Assembly: GCA_016287975.1 (NCBI GenBank)
Contig: JAEEXV010000068.1
Span: forward strand, 1 to 8,930
Direction: 5' to 3'
Origin: Lentisphaeria bacterium
GTDB taxonomy: Bacteria; Verrucomicrobiota; Lentisphaeria; Oligosphaerales; Oligosphaeraceae
Length of the DNA: 8,930 nt
Shown: positions 1-5,442 of the stretch, one piece after another
How positions within the stretch are numbered: the stretch's first letter is position 1
Layout: every line of letters begins with the position of its first letter
Notes under the pieces: generated by a model
The model's input: the letters and a program-made list of their open reading frames with translations, nothing else
Database searches by the model: none
Told to the model about the DNA's origin: nothing
Made by a program: the position numbers and the translations under genes

Positions 1-1895
1 CCGATCTCCGCGACCGACGCCGGGATCGCCACCGCTTTGAGTTTCGCGCAGCCGCAGCACGCATACGGCGCGATGGCGGTGGTCTGCGCCGGGAGGGCGA
101 AGGCCGCCGCCGCGCCGGGGAGCGCGACCAGCGTCGAGAGGTCCGCAGTGTAGAGCGCGCCGCCCTGGACGGCGAAGGCCCCGTTCCACCTGGGCCCGGC
201 GATGGTCTTGAACCCCGCGCAGCCCGCGAAGGCGCCCCCCTCGACCGCCACCAGCGTCCACGGCAGTTGGATGATCGCCAGCTTCGCGCAGCCCTCGAAG
301 GCGAAGGCCCCGACGGCCACAACCCCCTCCGGAAGCGTCACCGTCGTCAGCGCCGCGCATCCCGCGAAGGCCCGACGCCCGATGACAGTCACCTTCGCCC
401 CGCCCAGCGTCGCGGGCACCGCCAGCGTCTTCTCCTTGCCCGGCGTGCACCCCACGATCATCGCCTCGTCACCGTTCCGCACGAACGCATACGCCCCCGA
501 TACCTCCACCTCCGCGGGGTCGTAGTCCATGATGTCCAAAATCCAGCTCCAGTGCGTCTCCAGGCCATACTTGGCGCAGTAATTAATCACCACTAGATTG
601 GAGGCGTAGATGACGGTGCCTGCGGGGAAGGCGTCCTCGCCGATGCGGGTGACGCGGCAGCCGATGGTCACCGAGGCCAGCGAGGTGCACCCGTCGAAGG
701 CGTAGTTGCCGATGCTGGTGACACTGTCGGGGATGGTCACCGAGGACAGCGAGGTGCAGCCCTCGAAGGCGTAGTAGCCGATGCTGGTGACGCCGTTGCC
801 GATGGTCACCGACGACAGCGAGGTGCAGTCGAGGAAGGCGTCCTTGCCGATGCTGGTGACGCTGCCGGGGATGGTCACCGAGGACAGCGAGGTGCACCCG
901 CGGAAGGCGTAGTCGCCGATGCTGGTGACGCTGGAGGGGATGGTCACCGACGAAAGCGAGGAGCAGCCGGAGAAGGCGAAGTCGCCGATGCTGGTCACGC
1001 TGTTGCCGAAGGTCACCGACGCAAGCGAGGTGCAGCCGTAGAAGGCGGAGCCGTCGAAGCTGGCGTTGCCGTTGATGGTGATCGAGGACAGCGAGGTGCA
1101 CCCGCGGAAGGCCCAGTCGCCGATGCTGGTGACGCTGGAGGGGATGGTCACCGACGACAGTTTGGTACATCTGAAAAAGGCGTAATCGCCGATGTCCTCG
1201 ACGCTGTCGGGGATGGTCACCGAGGCCAGCGAGGTGCAGTCGGAGAAGGCGGAGCCGCCGATGCTGGTGACGCCGTCGGGGATGGTGACCGACGACAGCG
1301 AGGTGCAGTTGGCGAAGGCGTAATGGCCGATGCTGGTCACGCTGGAGGGGATGGTCACCGACGACAGCGAGGTGCAGCCGTAGAAGGCCGCCTCGATGCT
1401 GGTGACGCCGTCGGGGATGGCCACCGAAGTCAATTTGCCGGGGACGGCAATCAATGTGGTGCGAGCCTTGTCCAGAAGCAGACCGTTGACCGAGCAGTAA
1501 GCGAGGTTGTCTGCGGCTACCTGGAAGGCAGAAAGCGAGGTGCAGCCGTAGAAGGAATAGCTACCGATGCTGGTCACGCCGTTGCCGATGGTCACCGACG
1601 CCAGCGAGGTGCACCAGGAGAAGACGCGGTCGCCGATGCTGGTCACGCCGTTGCCGATGGTCACCGACGCCAGTTTGGTGCACTCGTAGAAGGCCTCGTC
1701 GCCGATGCTGGTGACGGGGTATCCGTTGATGGAGGCTGGGATATTGGCCGTGGTGAGGCTCTTATTGGTCACGCCAGTGATGGTGGCCTTTCCGTTGGTG
1801 ACGGTGTATTTGAAATTGCCGTAGGTCTCGGCTTTGGCGTGAATGGCCAAGAGGAGTGTTAGAGCGAGGAGGAGTGGGGTAAGAAGCCTGTGCAT
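1..1895 (-). CDS. Secreted BspA-like leucine-rich repeat (LRR_5) protein, partial
   Basis: Reading from the ATG at 1895, the frame stays open to the left edge, giving about 631 residues without a C-terminus. The N-terminus (MHRLLTPLLLALTLLLAIHAKA) is a Sec signal peptide: H and R, a leucine-rich core, then an AKA site before ETYGNF. A short beta-rich segment follows (YTVTNGKATITGVTN). After it come about 18 units of the 23-residue LRR_5/BspA (Treponema pallidum-type) pattern GxxAFxxCTSLSSVTIPxSVTSI. Two inserts interrupt the array: one near residues 120-160 (SVNGLLLDKARTTLIAVPGK) and one near residues 420-490 (around THWSWILDIMDYDPAEVEV). A second, alanine-richer block of units follows the latter. 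One unit (TSIEAAFYGC) is one residue short. Such proteins are typically cell-surface or secreted and bind host or matrix ligands; the ligand here is unknown. No clear Shine-Dalgarno lies before the ATG. The start is chosen because it gives a complete signal peptide. Confidence 0.93.
   Translation of the reverse strand, partial: MHRLLTPLLLALTLLLAIHAKAETYGNFKYTVTNGKATITGVTNKSLTTANIPASINGYPVTSIGDEAFYECTKLASVTIGNGVTSIGDRVFSWCTSLASVTIGNGVTSIGSYSFYGCTSLSAFQVAADNLAYCSVNGLLLDKARTTLIAVPGKLTSVAIPDGVTSIEAAFYGCTSLSSVTIPSSVTSIGHYAFANCTSLSSVTIPDGVTSIGGSAFSDCTSLASVTIPDSVEDIGDYAFFRCTKLSSVTIPSSVTSIGDWAFRGCTSLSSITINGNASFDGSAFYGCTSLASVTFGNSVTSIGDFAFSGCSSLSSVTIPSSVTSIGDYAFRGCTSLSSVTIPGSVTSIGKDAFLDCTSLSSVTIGNGVTSIGYYAFEGCTSLSSVTIPDSVTSIGNYAFDGCTSLASVTIGCRVTRIGEDAFPAGTVIYASNLVVINYCAKYGLETHWSWILDIMDYDPAEVEVSGAYAFVRNGDEAMIVGCTPGKEKTLAVPATLGGAKVTVIGRRAFAGCAALTTVTLPEGVVAVGAFAFEGCAKLAIIQLPWTLVAVEGGAFAGCAGFKTIAGPRWNGAFAVQGGALYTADLSTLVALPGAAAAFALPAQTTAIAPYACCGCAKLKAVAIPASVAEI
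667..1420 (-). repeat. 69-nt tandem repeats inside the LRR gene
   Basis: This stretch is a run of about 11 near-identical 69-nt units, each encoding one 23-residue LRR_5 repeat. The plus-strand core GCCGATGCTGGTGACG recurs roughly every 69 nt, followed by GGGATGGTCACCGA and then AGCGAGGTGCA. Units differ mostly at the two residues before AF, the two after it, and the IPxS/IGNG turn. The nucleotide-level identity suggests recent expansion or gene conversion of units. Similar but more diverged units continue on both sides. Confidence 0.85.
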
Positions 1896-2242
1896 GGTGG
1901 GTGTTACTTGGGGTGGGATTTTAGGAAATCGTGGTTTGGGGCGGCCTCGCCGCCGCATCCTGGGGCACGGCGGCGAGGGGGCGCATTGGCCTGCCCCCGC
2001 GCAAAAGGCCGGGACTGAACCTGTCCAGGGGATTCCCTGGGCTTCTCACGGGGCCGTTCTCATGCCCGAAATGGTTGCCACTGCGGGCCCGCCGTGGCAA
2101 CCATTTCCAGGGCGCTGCCCTTTTAGAGGACAGCGCGTCGCGCTGAGGGGATTGTCTCTGGCTTGGATGGAGGGGAAGGGGCTGTCATGCTCGGTTGATT
2201 CGTCGGAATGGGGAATGGACGTGAATCACGATGCCGACAACG
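1896..2242. other. Intergenic region with several palindromes; no gene
   Basis: This stretch separates the stop of the hypothetical gene from the start of the LRR gene. I see no credible reading frame in it. It should contain the LRR gene's leader and promoter, but no convincing -35/-10 pair is visible. It holds four inverted repeats: 1945-1955 with 1968-1978 (CCTCGCCGCCG arms, 12-nt loop), 2025-2040 (CCAGGG arms, loop GATT), 2068-2107 (listed separately) and 2131-2145 (CAGCGCG-T-CGCGCTG). A small AGGGC/GCCCT hairpin followed by TTT sits at 2109-2124. Any of these could act in termination for the upstream gene, but none has a typical T tract on the minus strand. Confidence 0.6.
2068..2107. 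repeat. Palindromic repeat family 1, copy a
   Basis: Perfect 14-bp arms, GAAATGGTTGCCAC (2068-2081) and its complement (2094-2107), enclose a 12-nt loop that itself contains the palindrome GCGGGCCCGC. The preceding bases CATGCCCGAA also precede the copy at 3381-3420. It shares the GTTGCCAC...GTGGC frame with two copies around 3381-3537. This looks like a dispersed intergenic palindrome (REP-like); function is unknown. Confidence 0.7.
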
Positions 2243-2929
2243 CTATTTCAGCACAGAAATGAGGGTGTGATGTTTTTCCTTGTCGTAGCGCTGCTTATGC
2301 CAGACGCAGAGGAAGTCCTCGATCTGGTAGGCGGTGAGGCGGGCGGTGATTTCGGGACGGAAATCAGTGAAGGGGACGGAGTGCGAGATGGGCTTGCGCT
2401 CGTGGATGACGGCGCCCTGCCAGCCATAGACGATCTTGGCGGGGAGGATGCCGAGATTCGCGGCAATGCGCAGGGATGCGTCGTAGGCGGTGAGCGGGCC
2501 GATGCCAGCGGTATCGTCCGCGATGTCGCGGACCGCCTTGAAGAGCGCCTCGAAGTCGCGGGCGGCCTTCAACTGGGCCTTGACTTGGAGGAGCGCCTTG
2601 GAGAATGCCGTGCGCGCGGAGAGGTAGACCTGCGTCTGATGCGGGTAGGTGCGCGCGCAGACAGGGCACTGGGCAAGGCCCGCGCATCGGACGGCGGTGT
2701 CGAAGCCGCATTGGCGGAAGATGTCGAGGACGCGCTCCAGATGCGCCTGGAAGCCGCCGTTGATGTAGCCGTCGACCAGATCCTTGAGGCTGGGCTTGGC
2801 GGGCAACTGGTATTCTGGCTGCCCGATGCCGATGCGGAACGGGCAATTCGCCTTCGCGTGCTTGTTCGGGGCGCCAGGAGGCGGCAGGGGCTTCGATGTC
2901 TTCGCTTTCTTTGCTCGGGGTGCACTCAT
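2243..2929 (-). CDS. Conserved-looking hypothetical protein with a four-Cys cluster
   Basis: The product is 228 residues. I start it at 2929 because GGAG lies 8 nt upstream of that ATG; an in-frame ATG at 3019 would add 30 residues that look like leader DNA. The N-terminus (1-28) is rich in K, P and A and probably disordered. Residues 74-91 carry C74, C82, C88 and C91, the last two as CPVC, so a metal-binding knuckle is possible. Residues 95-140 look helical. Residues 142-160 (GIGPLTAYDASLRIAANLG) read like a helix-hairpin-helix turn with an amphipathic helix, followed by the motif LPAKIVYGWQGA. Near the C-terminus, YQIEDFLCVW is a further conserved-looking motif. From memory this combination resembles a widespread uncharacterised family; I cannot assign a function. 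There is no signal peptide or membrane segment, so it is probably cytoplasmic. It appears monocistronic, with an AT-rich upstream region. Confidence 0.82.
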   Translation of the reverse strand: MSAPRAKKAKTSKPLPPPGAPNKHAKANCPFRIGIGQPEYQLPAKPSLKDLVDGYINGGFQAHLERVLDIFRQCGFDTAVRCAGLAQCPVCARTYPHQTQVYLSARTAFSKALLQVKAQLKAARDFEALFKAVRDIADDTAGIGPLTAYDASLRIAANLGILPAKIVYGWQGAVIHERKPISHSVPFTDFRPEITARLTAYQIEDFLCVWHKQRYDKEKHHTLISVLK

Positions 2930-3019
2930 CTCATCTTCTCCAGTGTTGCTGCGGCGGTTGCCTGGAACGCAAAAAGGGTGCCCGACGTCGATAGCGACGG
3001 CCCCCCGAAAAAGACACAA

Positions 3020-3124
3020 TACCCCCTTGGAAAAACGAGTTATAAATTCGTTTTCGGGTTTTAAGCATGTTGCATAATATGCTTAAAACAAAATAGATAC
3101 AGTTATGGCTGGCTGGGGATTTGG
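3020..3124 (-). promoter_or_regulatory. AT-rich upstream region with two adjacent palindromes
   Basis: Composition drops sharply to AT-rich here, upstream of the hypothetical gene at 2929. Two inverted repeats lie close together: AAAACGA (3032-3038) with TCGTTTT (3048-3054), spacer 9 nt, and TTTTAAGCAT (3059-3068) with ATGCTTAAAA (3079-3088), spacer 10 nt. On the minus strand, TATAAC (3044-3039) could be a -10 element, but the hexamer 17 nt further upstream (TGCTTA) is a poor -35. Arms and spacers of this size suit dimeric regulator sites. The resulting leader of about 100 nt is plausible. The regulatory role is inference. Confidence 0.4.
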
Positions 3125-3202
3125 ATGTCGAATCAACAGGAGCCATGCGCGGTCAAGAAGCCGAAGAAAAGGACAGAGGTGACACAGGAACTGTCAGATT
3201 GA
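3125..3202 (+). CDS. Possible 25-residue small ORF or gene remnant
   Basis: ATG at 3125 to TGA at 3202 encodes MSNQQEPCAVKKPKKRTEVT followed by QELSD. The composition (Q, E, K, no rare residues) is more protein-like than the other frames here, and GGGGAT lies a few bases upstream of the start. It diverges from the minus-strand gene and could be a leader peptide, a small protein, or the N-terminus of a decayed gene. I do not recognise it, and a chance frame of this length is quite possible. Confidence 0.2.
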   Translation: MSNQQEPCAVKKPKKRTEVTQELSD

Positions 3203-3208
3203 CGAAAC

Positions 3209-3221
3209 GGTATAATATACC
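3209..3221. promoter_or_regulatory. Short AT-rich palindrome GGTATAATATACC
   Basis: Perfect 6-bp arms, GGTATA and TATACC, surround a single central A. It contains TATAAT on the plus strand, but the nearest -35-like hexamer (TTGACG, 3199-3204) is only 6 nt away, so it does not form a normal sigma-70 promoter. It is the third AT-rich palindrome in under 200 nt. It could be an operator half of the same region or chance. Confidence 0.3.
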
Positions 3222-3380
3222 TTGGGTTTGGGGAATTTGCCGTGTGAGAACAACGCGGCAGCGGAAAATCAAAAAACTGCCTTCTATCTTTTATTGCGCG
3301 GGATATTTGCGAAACCTATCAGGGGGTCACGCGTTTTTTTTGCATTCGGTATGTTAGAGGCAATCGCCGCCATTTTCATG

Positions 3381-3537
3381 CCCGAAGTTTGTTGCCACGG
3401 CGGCCTCGCCGTGGCGGTCCGCCGAGCCTGCGGTTACCAATCAGGCTCGCCACAGGGCGCAGCCAAGGCTTCGGAATCGACTGCCGCCCATTCTCCGAGC
3501 CGCCACGGCGAGGCCGCCGTGGCAACCATTTTCGGGG
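3381..3537. repeat. Composite element: two inverted copies of palindromic repeat family 1
   Basis: Copy b (3381-3420) and copy c (3497-3537, opposite orientation) share the order CCCGAA...GTTGCCACGGCGGCC then TCGCCGTGGCGG. Each holds its own 9-bp stem, GCCACGGCG/CGCCGTGGC, at 3394-3415 and 3502-3523 with 4-nt loops. Between them, CGAGCCTG (3423-3430) pairs with CAGGCTCG (3442-3449) across 11 nt. The whole 157-nt block therefore has inverted ends of about 40 nt, reminiscent of a paired REP (BIME) or a MITE. No transposase is nearby, and no target-site duplication is evident. Confidence 0.65.
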
Positions 3538-3608
3538 CGTCATCCAGGCAATCGCCACCCCGTATGGGGAACCGCGCATTCCGGGTTTTCCGGGTCCCGC
3601 ATTTACCC

Positions 3609-3652
3609 GGCGTGTGCCGGCGGGCTTGCCCGCCGGTAAAACCCCGATCGCC
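3609..3652. repeat. Palindromic repeat family 2, copy 1
   Basis: Begins GGCGTGTG and carries the stem CCGGCGGGC (3617-3625), loop TT, GCCCGCCGG (3628-3636), followed by TAAAACCCCGATCGCC. It is nearly identical to copies at 3857 and 3936. CGCCCCGCGT follows, as it also does after copy 3 with small differences. Confidence 0.75.
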
Positions 3653-3790
3653 CCGCCCCGCGTATGCCGATTCCGCCGCAAGAATGCGGCGGCACAGCAC
3701 CGCGGAGGATGGTGTATGGCGCAGGCGGCGCGAAAACAGCGGAGATGCCGTGCTGCGGGAAAAATGGGCCGCGCCAATTCCCGATCACCC

Positions 3791-3917
3791 CGCCCCATAT
3801 TCGCGCCAAGCACCGATTCCCCCGCCCCATATTCGCGCAAGCACCGATCCCCGCTCGGCGTGTGCCGGCGGGCTTGCCCGCCGGTAAAGCCCCGATCACC
3901 TCGCCCCATATTCGCGC
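3791..3917. repeat. Three exact copies of a 16-nt direct repeat
   Basis: CGCCCCATATTCGCGC occurs exactly at 3791-3806, 3823-3838 and 3902-3917. Each is flanked by variants of CCGATCACC on the left and AAGCACCGAT or AATCCCCGAT on the right. The first two are 32 nt apart; the third is separated from them by a family-2 hairpin. This looks like a local duplication of a larger mosaic unit. Confidence 0.7.
3857..3898. repeat. Palindromic repeat family 2, copy 2
   Basis: Begins GGCGTGTG with the stem CCGGCGGGC/GCCCGCCGG at 3865-3884 around a TT centre, followed by TAAAGCCCCGATCA. It is identical to copy 3 through the stem and the next nine bases. It sits between the second and third 16-nt direct repeats. 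Confidence 0.75.
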
Positions 3918-3935
3918 AATCCCCGATCACCGCCC

Positions 3936-3978
3936 GGCGTGTGCCGGCGGGCTTGCCCGCCGGTAAAGCCCCAATCGC
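3936..3978. repeat. Palindromic repeat family 2, copy 3
   Basis: Same element as the copies at 3609 and 3857: GGCGTGTG, stem CCGGCGGGC/GCCCGCCGG at 3944-3963, then TAAAGCCCCAATCGCC. A CGCCCCGCGT tail follows, as after copy 1, so copies 1 and 3 share a longer unit than copy 2. Confidence 0.75.
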
Positions 3979-4012
3979 CCGCCCCGCGTGCGCCATGTGC
4001 GGCCTGTTCGGT

Positions 4013-4035
4013 GCCGGCGGCGAAAAGCCGCCGGC
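4013..4035 (-). terminator. GC hairpin after the last chaperone gene, possible terminator
   Basis: GCCGGCGGC (4013-4021) and GCCGCCGGC (4027-4035) form a perfect 9-bp stem with loop GAAAA (TTTTC on the minus strand). It begins 18 nt beyond the stop of the gene ending at 4054. There is no T tract after the stem on the minus strand, so it is not a textbook intrinsic terminator. It may instead be a 3'-end stabilising hairpin or a relative of the neighbouring family-2 repeats. Confidence 0.4.
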
Positions 4036-4053
4036 TCTGCCGACATCCCGCGA

Positions 4054-4509
4054 TCACACCATGATGAAGCGGAAATGCGGCATTTCGCTGAGGGAGATTT
4101 CAGACGGCTCCGCGATGCGCTTGCGCCAACTTTCCGCGATATTCAGGAAGTACTCTACGAGTTTCACGTCGTCGGCGTCTCCGATCACGTTCAGCGGGGA
4201 GCAGAATTCAAGGCTGATTTGCTGAGTTTCAGGCTCCACCGAGAAGGTGGCCCCGCCAGTGCCTTCGAAGAAATTGTTCGCCTCCAGGAGCGTGCGGCAG
4301 AGCGCCTCCCCGCCCTCCTGCGGCAGTTCGCCAAGGCGGGCGGAAACCAGCACCTTCTGTTTCTCGGGAAGGTGCGTCAAATCAATCCGAATCGACACCC
4401 CCGACGCCATATCCACCGTCGCGTCAAAGGACGCCACGCCGTCGTGGACCTGCAACTCGAGACCGAGTTCACTTCCTATAACCGCAATCGCTTCCTCGAA
4501 GTCCGTCAT
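4054..4509 (-). CDS. CesT/Tir-like type III secretion chaperone (third in operon)
   Basis: The product is 151 residues, small and acidic, as expected for class I type III secretion chaperones, which dimerise in the cytoplasm and hold a secretion substrate for the export ATPase. Helix 1 is at 1-17 (MTDFEEAIAVIGSELGLE). Strands follow, then ARLGELPQEGGEALCRTLLE (57-76) continuing ANNFFEGTGGATFSVEPET (77-95), the most family-like part, then QQISLEF and a C-terminal helix ending ESWRKRI. This is the clearest family match of the three. The start at 4509 lies 2 nt after the TAG of the preceding gene, with GAGGG about 7 nt upstream, so translation is probably coupled. The C-terminal tail after residue 133 is short and hydrophobic. 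Family assignment is by motif resemblance, not a profile search. Confidence 0.88.
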   Translation of the reverse strand: MTDFEEAIAVIGSELGLELQVHDGVASFDATVDMASGVSIRIDLTHLPEKQKVLVSARLGELPQEGGEALCRTLLEANNFFEGTGGATFSVEPETQQISLEFCSPLNVIGDADDVKLVEYFLNIAESWRKRIAEPSEISLSEMPHFRFIMV

Positions 4510-4511
4510 CG

Positions 4512-5006
4512 CTATACCCTCAAAAAACCACGGGCATCCAGGTCCCGAAAGTCCTCGGGAGGAGAGGCGGGAGCCGCTTCCTCCGATTGCCCTGGCTCCA
4601 GCGGCTCCGCCTCGCCGCCTTCCAGCAGCCGTCCGCGCACTTCCACCAGCGTGGCGGCGAAGCCCTCGATGACCTCCAGCAGCGCCTTCGGCTCCTGCCC
4701 TTCCAGCGGGAGAAAGCGCGCCAGTTCAAAGCATCCTGTATCGGGGTTGACGGAAAGGGTGGCCTCGTCCGTCTCCCGAAGGCCGCTATTGGCCTCCAGC
4801 GCCCGATGGAGCAACGTTCCAGACGCATCCGCAGGCACCTCGCCGACGACCGCGCGGACCAGGATCATCTCATACGCCTCGGGAATGTAAGCGATGGTGA
4901 TGGCGCCCTCTTCCGATTCCAGGGTGCAGAAGCCCTCCTCGTCGGGCTGGAACTCCTCCAGACCGAGCAGCGCGCCCGTCGCCAGGATCAGCTCTCGGAA
5001 GGTCAT
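4512..5006 (-). CDS. CesT/Tir-like chaperone paralogue with acidic tail (second in operon)
   Basis: The product is 164 residues. The ATG at 5006 overlaps the previous stop as ATGA and has AAGG 7 nt upstream, so it is preferred over an in-frame ATG at 5069 that would run well into the preceding gene. It shares the family layout: helix 1 with MTFRELI and LGLEEF (1-19), EGFCTLE (24-30), VVGEVPADASGTLLHRALEAN (53-73), then ATLSVNPDTGCFEL (82-95) and a C-terminal helix (106-128). Compared with its neighbours it lacks the GG/GA before ATL and the final WRR/WRK motif. It also carries an extra 35-residue Pro/Glu-rich acidic tail (130-164). It may form a heterodimer with a sister protein or serve a distinct substrate region; that is inference. 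Confidence 0.85.
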   Translation of the reverse strand: MTFRELILATGALLGLEEFQPDEEGFCTLESEEGAITIAYIPEAYEMILVRAVVGEVPADASGTLLHRALEANSGLRETDEATLSVNPDTGCFELARFLPLEGQEPKALLEVIEGFAATLVEVRGRLLEGGEAEPLEPGQSEEAAPASPPEDFRDLDARGFLRV

Positions 5007-5431
5007 CGGGACACCTTCCCGCGGCGGGCCTTCGCGCCCGCCGCCTTGCCGCCGATCTCCCGCCGCCACAAGTCAAGGACGGTGGCGAAGTTCTCCAGGC
5101 GTGCCTTCAGCCCCTCCCCGTCGAGTTGCTCAAGGGCGTCATAGCGGGTGAGATAGAGCGTGCCGCTCTTCTCGTCCAGCGCGAGGGTCGCTCCCATCGT
5201 CTTCTCGTAGAGGAAGTTCGCCGCCAGCAGCGCGCGCAGCAGCCCAGCCCCCGCGCGCGCCGGCAGTTTCGCCAGCGGCGCGGTGACCAGGACGAGGCCG
5301 ATCTCACCGCAGTCCTGGATGGTGATGACCGTGTTCTCGTCGATCAACTGGCACACCCCCTCCGCATTCGGCGAGAAGCCCTCCAGCCCGACCTTGGCGG
5401 CGAAGTCCGCCATCAATTCACGAAACTCCAT
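5003..5431 (-). CDS. CesT/Tir-like chaperone paralogue with basic tail (first in operon)
   Basis: The product is 142 residues. The ATG at 5431 is 11 nt past the stop of the giant gene. A strong Shine-Dalgarno, GGAGGAGG, overlaps that TAG stop. Family layout: helix 1 (MEFRELMADFAAKVGLEGF, 1-19), EGVCQLIDENTVITIQD (24-40), VTAPLAKLPARAGAGLLRAL (49-68) followed by LAANFLYEKTMGATLALDE, strand GTLYLTRYDAL (90-100), and a C-terminal helix with LDLWRREIG (119-127). The tail (128-142) is basic (AKARRGK), unlike the acidic tail of the next protein. Its place directly after the giant gene makes it the best candidate for that protein's primary chaperone. Expected to be a cytoplasmic dimer; function is inferred from resemblance to the family. 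Confidence 0.86.
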   Translation of the reverse strand: MEFRELMADFAAKVGLEGFSPNAEGVCQLIDENTVITIQDCGEIGLVLVTAPLAKLPARAGAGLLRALLAANFLYEKTMGATLALDEKSGTLYLTRYDALEQLDGEGLKARLENFATVLDLWRREIGGKAAGAKARRGKVSR

Positions 5432-5442
5432 CTTGCCTCCTC

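Larger units (their letters stand above)
3222..4012. other. Gene-free, repeat-rich intergenic region
   Basis: No frame here looks like a real protein. The long open frames in several phases translate to proline-, arginine- and glycine-rich strings that mirror the DNA repeats (for example PAGLPAGK on one strand and PAGKPAGT on the other). The left part (3222-3370) is fairly AT-rich and includes a T8 run at about 3337-3344. From 3381 onward the region is GC-rich and built from two hairpin families and a short direct repeat, listed separately, plus a CCGCCGCA-AGAA-TGCGGCGG hairpin at 3673-3692. Confidence 0.75.

Noticed and set aside
583..1862. Open frames on both strands inside the LRR gene (195 and 179 codons)
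   Set aside because: They are out-of-phase readings of the 69-nt repeat; the LRR frame has the signal peptide and the family consensus.
2930..3019. N-terminal extension of the hypothetical protein to 3019
   Set aside because: The 30 extra residues have no family-like character, and the internal ATG at 2929 has a well-spaced GGAG.
3199..3216. Sigma-70 promoter from TTGACG and TATAAT on the plus strand
   Set aside because: The spacer is only 6 nt, far from the usual 16-18 nt, and no convincing gene follows.
3609..3978. CRISPR-like array
   Set aside because: Repeats recur at irregular distances with repeated rather than unique sequence between them, and no cas gene is present.
3376..4225. Open frames of 206, 221 and 278 codons in the repeat region
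   Set aside because: Their products are low-complexity readings of the hairpin repeats (PAGLPAGK, PAGKPAGT and similar), the frames overlap on both strands, and none has a credible start.
4512..5069. Longer start at 5069 for the second chaperone gene
   Set aside because: It would overlap the preceding gene by 67 nt with a Gly/Arg-rich extension; the start at 5006 has an ATGA overlap and aligns with helix 1 of its paralogues.
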